Positions 52,301-59,245 of a DNA stretch of 64,000 nt are shown here, in pieces. Each line of letters begins with the position of its first letter. The stretch's first letter is position 1. Source of the DNA: JAFDVL01 sp043783625 (GTDB lineage Bacteria; Acidobacteriota; Blastocatellia; RBC074); assembly GCA_043783625.1 (NCBI GenBank), contig JAYVZE010000190.1, positions 42,193 through 106,192 on the forward strand. Reading direction: 5' to 3'. Below the pieces are notes generated by a model, which had not been told where the DNA came from, searched no databases, and saw only the letters and a list, made by a program, of their open reading frames with translations. A program made the translations under genes and the position numbers.

Positions 52301-54694
52301 ATGGTGTAAGATAGAAACCATTTTCCCGTCGCGAACTGTTGCTAAATCAGCACGTGAAATTACAGTTCGGCTTGCATCAAAATATTGGGATGCTGTTTCC
52401 CGTTGCGCAGTATTCGACGCACTGGAATATGCCTCCTGCAATAAGACAGGTCTTCCTAAATCATCATAACTCGTCTTATCGGTGGTCTGGTTATCATCGT
52501 CAGTTGTGGTTAATGTAAGTCCAGTCTGGAATTCATATGTCAAACTAGAGCTTAACTGTATAGGCGTTCCGTAAGCCTTCCTGATTTTAGTCGGATATAA
52601 ATTGGCAGTGGATGAATTACCTGCTAAAACAGGGTCATAATCAAATTTTGTCTGTACATTTCGTGCGTCAGTCACCATTGTGACATTGCCATAAGGGTCA
52701 AAATCAGTTAGCACACAGGATGAGTTTGCTGCTGTCAGTGAAGTTGGTACAGTACTTTGCTTGACAGAATCCCAGGCTTTAACCACTGTCGCATTGCCTG
52801 TAGTCAGGGCATCGTCATAGGTGAATTCTGTTCGTGTTAATGCAGTGTTGGGGCTGAACCCTGAACGTATTTCATTAGACGCAACAGAGATACGACGATC
52901 AGGCGAACCAGGTCTATTGTAAGCATTTGTTGTGGGAGTTGTTTTATTGGAAGCGTCCGGTGTTGGATTGCTGTAAGTGTTAACGATGACTTTTGCAGGC
53001 ACGGCTCCGTAAGGAATCGCTATCGGCTTACCTGACGCATCACGCGGCACATCAGCATAGTCTACATAATCGTAGTCGGCTCGCTGGGTTAAATTTCCAT
53101 TTTTGTCATAGTTGTAATCCGTAATCACTGTCTTGACCAAAGTGCCTGAAGCATCTTTGATGGAAGCGAATTCTGTTTTGGTATAAACATTAAAGTCTCC
53201 GACCAAATTAGGCGACTGCGGCGTGTTGGGTTGTGAAATGCGCTCAATGACAGTTCCGTCAGGACGCTCGCTTTTGTAGACTATTCCTGTTTTCCAGTCA
53301 CTGAGCTTCCCATAAGACCATTCGGTGACAACGCTTCCATCGGGTGAGGTAATCGTACTGACTCCGCCTGTCCACGGATCAGGATAGGCATACGTCCAAG
53401 TGTCCGTAATGTAATTCGCAGGGTTATCAAAGGTCGTCGGATTGTCGTATTGATTGAGATATTTCTGCGTCTTTTGAGTGACTTTGTTTTCAAGTATATT
53501 CCAAATATGTTGACCGTAGCCACCATTCGCGTAAGTGTAATTGACCTTCGCTTTATTCTGATCCGCAGACGGCAGAGTTACAGATTTGACTTCACCAAAT
53601 CCTTGCCCGGCGGAAGGATAATTGTAATCGAACGTATAGGCATAACCACCGGATTGCGCCGGAGGGATGATTTGGTTAATGCCAGTTATACCGGGAAGGT
53701 ATAATTCATAATATCCTCCGTTTGAACCATTTGAGAAATAGGCAAATAGGTCCCAATACCCTCCGGTGAGAATCGAGACTCCGGTAATCGTCCACGTTAG
53801 TGTCTGTCCGTTGGCTCCGGGAACTTTAACCTGTGTGCCTGTCGAAGTCCCATATTCAATAGTAATTGAGCGATTAAACTGATCCACAACTTTATCAACT
53901 GGCAAGTTATTGACGATCAGCTTCTGGACTTCAATAAAATTCTGATTGGAATCATAAATGCGTAACCCATTCGCTCCGGGTTCATTAAATTTCACTTTTC
54001 CACCATCTGGTAACGAAAGTGTCCAGGGATTATTTTCCCAGCCATCATTCGTATCATGTTGCACTTCGAGCTTCAGATAAGTGCCATCGGTGCTGAAGTA
54101 CGTCATTGTTCCTGAGTTAATCAAAGCCCAGTGACAAGCGGAGTCAAATCCATAACCATCCGCGCTAATCGAATAGTAACCGCCATTATTGGGGACAGAG
54201 TAGCCATACGGCATGAATTCATGCGTGCTGCCATCAGGGAAGCTCATGACCATTTTATAGGCACCGTCACAAGCAAAATTTGGATTCCACTTCTGCTGTA
54301 ATTTATATTGAAAACCTAATCGCCACCCGCCTTCCGGTGAAGATACTAATTGCTCGACGGACTCGCACACATACTGATAGGTTGACTCATCATAATAACA
54401 AGCCTCACCGACGAAAGAATCAAACAATTTGCTGTTGTAATGAAGCCCTACACCTGCGCCCATTCCTTTGCGTCCGGCTGGTAATGCACCCAGCGGCAGA
54501 TTGAACATCAAATTTCCATTGACAGGATTAATGGATTCAATATTGGAAATTGCGTACGAACCTGACGGATAGGTTCCGCGTTGCGGCTGTGCCAGACAGG
54601 TAATCCCGCTCAGTAATAACCAAGCGATCAAGCTACTAAATAAGGCTCTTTTGATAAAAAAATGACGCAAAGAAAAGGTGTGTAAGTTGTTCAT
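49343..54694 (-). CDS. RHS repeat protein with ParB-like C-terminal domain (putative polymorphic toxin)
   Basis: A 1783-residue protein starting with a signal peptide (RALFSSLIAWLLLSGITCLA). Many YD-type repeats follow, for example YDALGRVTTVDYSN, YDELNRVTGLWEQ, YDRYGNRTVSGS and YDAAGHRVRRSIN. The RHS core is at ARYHGSVYGRFTSVDPAM and NRYSYVMNSPLSLTDPTGEY. After the core comes a variable tip: a hydrophobic stretch (RIALGLLGAYGISAVLAVGT), then HALDPKKLESIRQMSTEDI and RPDGNILQGHHRIEILKERG. The last has the GHHRI pattern of the ParB/sulfiredoxin-like nuclease fold found in polymorphic toxins. Two small genes follow that could give immunity. The gene is preceded by an exported partner at 54725. 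Confidence 0.88.
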   Translation of the reverse strand: MNNLHTFSLRHFFIKRALFSSLIAWLLLSGITCLAQPQRGTYPSGSYAISNIESINPVNGNLMFNLPLGALPAGRKGMGAGVGLHYNSKLFDSFVGEACYYDESTYQYVCESVEQLVSSPEGGWRLGFQYKLQQKWNPNFACDGAYKMVMSFPDGSTHEFMPYGYSVPNNGGYYSISADGYGFDSACHWALINSGTMTYFSTDGTYLKLEVQHDTNDGWENNPWTLSLPDGGKVKFNEPGANGLRIYDSNQNFIEVQKLIVNNLPVDKVVDQFNRSITIEYGTSTGTQVKVPGANGQTLTWTITGVSILTGGYWDLFAYFSNGSNGGYYELYLPGITGINQIIPPAQSGGYAYTFDYNYPSAGQGFGEVKSVTLPSADQNKAKVNYTYANGGYGQHIWNILENKVTQKTQKYLNQYDNPTTFDNPANYITDTWTYAYPDPWTGGVSTITSPDGSVVTEWSYGKLSDWKTGIVYKSERPDGTVIERISQPNTPQSPNLVGDFNVYTKTEFASIKDASGTLVKTVITDYNYDKNGNLTQRADYDYVDYADVPRDASGKPIAIPYGAVPAKVIVNTYSNPTPDASNKTTPTTNAYNRPGSPDRRISVASNEIRSGFSPNTALTRTEFTYDDALTTGNATVVKAWDSVKQSTVPTSLTAANSSCVLTDFDPYGNVTMVTDARNVQTKFDYDPVLAGNSSTANLYPTKIRKAYGTPIQLSSSLTYEFQTGLTLTTTDDDNQTTDKTSYDDLGRPVLLQEAYSSASNTAQRETASQYFDASRTVISRADLATVRDGKMVSILHHDQLGRVRLARTLENSVTQGATDETVGVKVQTRYATTSTNTYKVISNPYRAANSTAASSEYTMGWVRETVDRSGRAVESQTFDGSGLPAPWGANTNSMGISTVAYDANYTTTTDPAGKIKRTRVNGLGQLDRTDEPDSSNSLGTIASPVQSTSYTYDALSRMTLVTQGVQTRSFVYSSLSRLISQTNPEKAGADTFEYDDGGNITKHTDARGWFTTSTYDALGRVTTVDYSNTTVNPDIKKFYDNPAAEKYGKGRYWYDYTGGDETTGQTVEYSAVDGYDILGRPLSATQKFKTSGTWSNPFTTSHLYDLSGNVKEKTLPSLHKITYSFDAIGRLSQMVGNLDGVQRTYSTGITYNASGNMIREQFGTQTPLYHNRHYNNLGQLYDVRLGTNGGDEWSWNRGALRIFYGANSAVGNGGTLNNGNVYREDHFIPLNDAVTSWFMPVEYYGYDELNRVTGLWEQTYTSTGANNYSTLNQTYTYDRYGNRTVSGSSNVPVSPAFKFVAASNRQKASTDTDTDAATDKMRYDAVGNLTKDKLTQTTSSGAKTYDINNQMLTAVSPNGTLNSYSYDAAGHRVRRSINNGTSNWWQVYGIGGELVAEYAAGSATNLPNKEYGYRLGELLVVGDVGAGCVTRWMVTDQVNTPRILADSTGSLAGISRHDYLPFGEELTAGYGGRTTAQGFTGDCVRDKFANYERDVETGLDFAEARYHGSVYGRFTSVDPAMGSAHLSMPQSWNRYSYVMNSPLSLTDPTGEYWVGKNVANGSLWYHVKGSPAKASDAPKHERERFESEGWTLYDDNTLIQFSAVGGTGEEKQLRNTIVRLGSDGIKHVVRPLGKGDRIALGLLGAYGISAVLAVGTVEITGITIVEMALIQAQIYGLGTGATSPPLGGAVLHTEEERPDLKPIHALDPKKLESIRQMSTEDIIRSLAPGQDESLRTRPDGNILQGHHRIEILKERGVNVNNLPREVIPKITFKEPKVRPRGR

Positions 54695-54724
54695 AAACTC
54701 TCCGAGGATGAATCGTATGGCTGA

Positions 54725-55639
54725 TTATTTTTTGGTGGTGGAAAAGGTCTCATCATTCGCACGGGTACTTAACGCCAATGAGCTAATGGTCAAGGTAATC
54801 GTTGGCTTCCCGTTTTCGTAACGCGTGAGGCTGGTTGGCAGGACTTGCCCGTCCAGCTTTTGCCAACCTGACAATTCCACCAGCACCTCAACTTTGTCTT
54901 TTTTGTCCGCAATTTGATAGGTGATGCGTTCTAGCTTATGCGTGTCAGAGTTAAAGAAATAGAGCTTTTCCTGTAACGTCTCTTTCTTCACATAATTCGC
55001 ATCGAATTGCGCTTCCGTGATTTGGTAAATGTCGTAATACGATCCTGTGTATTTTGGATTTGTCCCATCATCAAGCCGGAAACGATCCCCTAAAAATCGT
55101 AATGGTTTTCCGGTCAGATGTGCCGCCATAAAATGGTCTACGGAATCAAAGACGAGTGATTCGAGTTCCTTTTCTTCTGCCTGATTCAGGGCATCTCCGA
55201 GTTTCACTTTTGTCTTACCATCAAAAATCGTGGTCTCGGTTTTACCTGCCTTTTGCTTTTCAATGCGTAACTTGTCAGGAAATTCAAACACCAGTCGCAC
55301 GGGAACTTTTTCATTGGCGGTCGTGTCAGCATTGCTGATAGTACCCGTCGCAGTCAGGCGTTCTTTGCCCGGCTTTTCCAAGCGATCTCCATACGCATCA
55401 AGTGCCGAATACAACTGCGGCCACGCTCCACGGCGATCAATGTAGCCTTTGCCCAATGGAACTGCTTTTCTGGCGGCTTGCGCGGCAGACGGAGCCGCCA
55501 CAGGTTTTGAAATTGTCGCAGCATTTGTTTTTATAGCAGACAAGCGACGATTGATTCCCAAGGCTGTGAGTGCACTGACAATCACCAGACACACGGCTAC
55601 GATTTGTAATTTGGTTAATTTACGCAATGAAAAAGGCAT
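54725..55639 (-). CDS. Membrane-anchored LolA-like hypothetical protein
   Basis: A 304-residue protein with an N-terminal helix (IVAVCLVIVSALTALGI) that may be an uncleaved anchor. The middle part, with RLVFEFPDKLRIEKQKAGKT, TTIFDGKTKVKLGDALNQ and ELSGWQKLDGQVLPTSLTRY, has the beta pattern of outer-membrane lipoprotein-sorting-like domains. The gene ends 30 bases before the RHS gene starts, so the two probably share a transcript. It might aid export or presentation of the RHS protein, but there is no direct evidence. Confidence 0.72.
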   Translation of the reverse strand: MPFSLRKLTKLQIVAVCLVIVSALTALGINRRLSAIKTNAATISKPVAAPSAAQAARKAVPLGKGYIDRRGAWPQLYSALDAYGDRLEKPGKERLTATGTISNADTTANEKVPVRLVFEFPDKLRIEKQKAGKTETTIFDGKTKVKLGDALNQAEEKELESLVFDSVDHFMAAHLTGKPLRFLGDRFRLDDGTNPKYTGSYYDIYQITEAQFDANYVKKETLQEKLYFFNSDTHKLERITYQIADKKDKVEVLVELSGWQKLDGQVLPTSLTRYENGKPTITLTISSLALSTRANDETFSTTKK

Positions 55640-56239
55640 AGCAAGCTCCTGAATTTATGAATACAAATGAAGGCAGGCGCAGTGAGCCTGACCAGAAAAA
55701 CCTTCTGCGATGGAATTGAATTTTCTTTGGGAAAACGGGATTTACGGAATGAAAATTGCCTATCCGCGCAAGACGTTGCACGTTGCACGTTGCACGTTGC
55801 ACGTTGCACGTTGCACGTTGCACGTTGCACGTTGCACGTTAAGCACAAGCAACTTTGTCGAAGCTTTCGTTCGTTCTGACGAAACCATCAAGGACTCCCG
55901 TTCTAAAATCCTGTCGTGAATACTCTGATGTGATTTAAAATGAACGCGTCACAAACTGGCTAATCGGCTACGAATTGTTGCTTTGTGACGGGGCGCAATC
56001 TAGCACATCTGGTACACAGCTTGTCAAGACCTGTTACAAGATTTCTCATTTCGGGCGAAATCAGTCACAAGGAAGGCTACGGGCGTAATATTCATTTTAA
56101 TGGCTTTTTACTTGGGAATATTCATAAATATATCAACCTTGAATCAATTTTCAGGGAGAAATAAAATGGGGTTGAGCTATCGGTAGCCAGTTTTTCTGTA
56201 GGCTTGTGGCATTGACAGCGTGAAACAGTACACGCATCA
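55640..56239. other. 600-base intergenic region
   Basis: The region between two minus-strand genes includes a 7-base tandem array (55773-55840). The rest has no supported ORF; frames that cross the array merely repeat a few residues. The promoter of the 54725 gene is expected between 55640 and about 55770. I see no tRNA or RNA gene. Confidence 0.5.
55773..55840. repeat. Tandem array of the 7-base unit ACGTTGC, about 9.7 copies
   Basis: The unit ACGTTGC is repeated without change for 68 bases. It is not a CRISPR array, as there are no spacers. Arrays of this kind vary in copy number by slippage. It lies about 130 bases upstream of the start of the LolA-like gene. Confidence 0.95.
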
Positions 56240-57436
56240 TCATCTAGCGTAAAAATCCGCCGCCGCACTCACTCCCGAATCTTTCGGCGTGAAGCCTTCC
56301 GCCTTCAAACATTTTTCCAACGCAGCCAATAACAACAGCACATTATTTTCCGTGCTGCCGGAACCCATCAATCCAACGCGGAGAATTTTTCCTTTAAGTG
56401 CGCCGAGTCCGCCGCCGACTTCGATGTCGAATTCATTGAGCAAACGTGCACGAACTTTGGCATCGTCTACGCCTTCGGGGACGCTGACGGCGTTGAGCGT
56501 CCACAGGCGATATTCGGGAGCGACGTGCATCCCTAAGCCCATCGCTTCGACACCTGCGACTAAGGCTTGATGATTTTTTTCGTGGCGTTTGGCGCGCCCT
56601 TCCAAACCTTCTTCGGCAACAATGCGCAGACCTTCGTGCAAGGCGTAATTCATCGTGATCGGCGCGGTATGGTGATAGGTGCGCGGTGTTCCAGCGGGGC
56701 TGTCCCAATACGCAGTGAGCAACGAAGTGTCTAAATACCAACTGCTGACTTTCGTTTTTCGGGCTTTGATTTTTGCAATCGCACGATCACTGAACGTCAC
56801 GGGAGACAATCCCGGCGGACACGACAACGCTTTTTGCGTCCCGGAATAACACGCGTCTACGTGATTGCGATCAATGCCGACGGAGTGCGCACCGAGGCTC
56901 GTCACAGCGTCTACGATCAAATACCCATCGCGTTCCTTGACGATTTCATAAAACGGCGTGAGGTCTTGCAAGACACCCGTAGAAGTTTCCGCCTGCACGA
57001 CAAATAAAACCTGCGCGTTAGAACTGCGCCAGGCTTCTCTGGTTTTTTCGATGTCTACGGGGCCGCCCCATTCGCATTCGACGCGGATTGGTTTGGCTCC
57101 GAGGCGCGATACCATTTCGTGCATGCGTTCGCCGAAATACCCGTTAATGCACAACACAATTTCTTCGCCGGGTTCCAATAAATTGGCAACAGTGCCTTCC
57201 ATCCCCGCGCTGCCAGTACCGGAAACAGGGATCGTCAGGCGATTGTTTGTCTCGAACGCATAGCGCAGCATCGTCTGAATTTCATCCATCGTACGAATGA
57301 AGATCGGGTCAAGATGTCCGACCAGCGGCGCAGCCATGGCACGTAAAACGCGGTCATCAACTGGCGAAGGGCCGGGGCCGAGCAGGATTCTTCGGGGTGG
57401 CGTTAAAGCCGGGATTACAGGTGCGTCATTCATCAT
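56240..57436 (-). CDS. Class V aminotransferase (alanine-glyoxylate / serine-pyruvate type)
   Basis: A 398-residue PLP enzyme. Seen are RRILLGPGPSPVDDRVLRAM, IPVSGTGSAGMEGTVANLLE, VVQAETSTGVLQDL, LIVDAVTSLGAHSVGID, the lysine motif CYSGTQKALSCPPG and GLGALKGKILRVGLMGSGS. This matches the AGXT family, which converts glyoxylate to glycine or serine to hydroxypyruvate. Either of two initial methionines may be used. It is divergent from the porin gene, with a 268-base promoter region between. Confidence 0.93.
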   Translation of the reverse strand: MMNDAPVIPALTPPRRILLGPGPSPVDDRVLRAMAAPLVGHLDPIFIRTMDEIQTMLRYAFETNNRLTIPVSGTGSAGMEGTVANLLEPGEEIVLCINGYFGERMHEMVSRLGAKPIRVECEWGGPVDIEKTREAWRSSNAQVLFVVQAETSTGVLQDLTPFYEIVKERDGYLIVDAVTSLGAHSVGIDRNHVDACYSGTQKALSCPPGLSPVTFSDRAIAKIKARKTKVSSWYLDTSLLTAYWDSPAGTPRTYHHTAPITMNYALHEGLRIVAEEGLEGRAKRHEKNHQALVAGVEAMGLGMHVAPEYRLWTLNAVSVPEGVDDAKVRARLLNEFDIEVGGGLGALKGKILRVGLMGSGSTENNVLLLLAALEKCLKAEGFTPKDSGVSAAADFYAR

Positions 57437-57704
57437 ATTATTCCTATTGAATTTCTTCTTTAAATGAAAACAATTTTCATACCATAATTATTGCGAACAG
57501 ACAAAAAACCAAAACCGAAAACCCAAAGATACTCTTTCACCTGTCCACACTGACGGGTGAATAAAACCCCTCGCTTAACCCGGACTTTACATCAACTTAA
57601 CATTTTCATAATCTAATCTTCGTTTCACTCAAAACATCTATTTTTTATTACTTGAAAATTTCAGGGATGGATTGGCAATCCCTGGCTAAGAATCGTGGCT
57701 CCAC

Positions 57705-59144
57705 ATGAAAAAGCATTTATTGATAAGGTTAACTACTATTTTTTTTCTGGCAGCATTATTGACTGAACCGCTCAAGGCTCAGGACAAAACTTCGCCTGAA
57801 ACACCCATCGCACAAACCGAAGTTGAAGCACTCAAACAACGCGTGGCAATTCTGGAAAAGCAAAATTCTGAAATGCTCAGGCTGCTGCAAATCATCAATG
57901 CCAAGCTTGAAAAAAGCGAAGTAGCGGCAGCTCCAACAATCATCAATGCCGTCAACAAATCCGAACCAGTTGCGCAGCAGGCAGTCGCACCAAAAGTTGA
58001 AACGGCGAAAGCTCCTGAAACGGTGAAGTGGAATGAAATCACCGCCGGAGGCAGTAAAATCAAGCTCTACGGCTTCTTGCGACTTGATGTTGCGGGGGAC
58101 AGTCAACGTCCGAATAATCCGCAGACGCCCCAATTCATCCTCTCGCCTGATGCCAACGGCAATAAGGCGGGAGCTGGAAATTTGTCTCTCTATTCCAAGT
58201 TCACGCGACTTGGAATTGATTTCACGGGGCCGCGTTTGACTAAGCTTGGTGAGGCGAAATTATCCGGGCGTTACGAGATGGATTTTTTTGGTACGGGTGG
58301 GACTGACTCACGTCAAAATGCTCGCATCCGCTTTGCCTGGATCAAGCTCAACTGGGAACATGCCTCCGTCGTCATTGGACAGGACTGGCAAATTCTTTCT
58401 CCGTTGTTGCCGATTCCGAATCAACACGCCGATATGTTTTATGCGGGAAATGTGGGAGATCGCCACCCCGTCATTAAGACGGAGTGGAAACAAAAAGTTG
58501 GAACCGGAAATTTATTTTTACAAGGCGGCATCGGAGCTACTGGAACCGCTGATGCCGAAGACCTCGACAATGATGGATTTCGTGATGGAGAAACTTCGAA
58601 GCTTCCAAACATCGAAGGTCGCATCGCCTACGCACAATCCTTGTGGGTCAAGGATAAGCCGATGACCATTGGTTTTGGTGGACTTTATGGCTGGGAAAAA
58701 ACGATTCGCCCAGTTGCCGGACGCACCGATTTTAATCCAAAATTAGTCGCGTTCGATTACGTCTTACCGCTCACAAAAAAAATTGATCTGCGCGGAGAAA
58801 ATTGGCGCGGCAGCCATCTGACAGATTTTCGCGGCGGCATTAATCAAGCCGTCAACCTCGCCACCGGACGCGAAATTCGCTCGCGCGGCGGATGGTCAGA
58901 ATTAAAATTAACGGCGAACAGTTTCTATTCATTCCATACCGGATTGACGGATGATGATCCGATAGATGTTGATTTATCAGCCAATGCCAGAACGCGCAAC
59001 CGCTCCGGGTATTTCGGAACGCGCATTACGCCGGGTTCGAACTTCACTTTCGGATTTGATTTTCTGCGCTGGAAAACAGATTATAAAGGCTTGAGTTCCG
59101 GGATTGATAATCGTGTAAATTTGATCTTTCAGTATAATTTTTAA
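57705..59144 (+). CDS. Outer-membrane porin, DcaP-like
   Basis: A 479-residue protein. A signal peptide (LIRLTTIFFLAALLTEPLKA) is followed by a coiled coil (TEVEALKQRVAILEKQNSEM) and a linker. The barrel begins at about residue 115 (IKLYGFLRLDVAGDSQ) and runs to FDFLRWKTDYKG, ending in LIFQYNF with the terminal phenylalanine. The coiled coil plus barrel plan is that of trimeric DcaP-type channels, which pass dicarboxylates and other negatively charged solutes. The substrate is not readable. A palindrome starts 7 bases after its stop. Confidence 0.85.
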   Translation: MKKHLLIRLTTIFFLAALLTEPLKAQDKTSPETPIAQTEVEALKQRVAILEKQNSEMLRLLQIINAKLEKSEVAAAPTIINAVNKSEPVAQQAVAPKVETAKAPETVKWNEITAGGSKIKLYGFLRLDVAGDSQRPNNPQTPQFILSPDANGNKAGAGNLSLYSKFTRLGIDFTGPRLTKLGEAKLSGRYEMDFFGTGGTDSRQNARIRFAWIKLNWEHASVVIGQDWQILSPLLPIPNQHADMFYAGNVGDRHPVIKTEWKQKVGTGNLFLQGGIGATGTADAEDLDNDGFRDGETSKLPNIEGRIAYAQSLWVKDKPMTIGFGGLYGWEKTIRPVAGRTDFNPKLVAFDYVLPLTKKIDLRGENWRGSHLTDFRGGINQAVNLATGREIRSRGGWSELKLTANSFYSFHTGLTDDDPIDVDLSANARTRNRSGYFGTRITPGSNFTFGFDFLRWKTDYKGLSSGIDNRVNLIFQYNF

Positions 59145-59150
59145 TCCGAA

Positions 59151-59221
59151 TGCAGAAGCCCGCACGCAGTAAGGGCGCGGTCTTAATGTGAAGGCACCCT
59201 TACTGCGTGCGGGTTTCTGCA
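59151..59221. repeat. GCAGAAGCCCGCACG palindrome, copy 3
   Basis: 25-base arms at 59151-59175 and 59197-59221 pair with one mismatch. They match the copies at 20099 and 38269. It lies between the porin stop and the selenoprotein start (59246), so it may shape transcription of both. Confidence 0.9.
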
Positions 59222-59245
59222 TTCTTAGTTTCGCAGGTAGAATAG

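Noticed and set aside
55773..55840. CRISPR array
   Set aside because: The unit is 7 bases, copies are contiguous and no spacers or cas genes are present.
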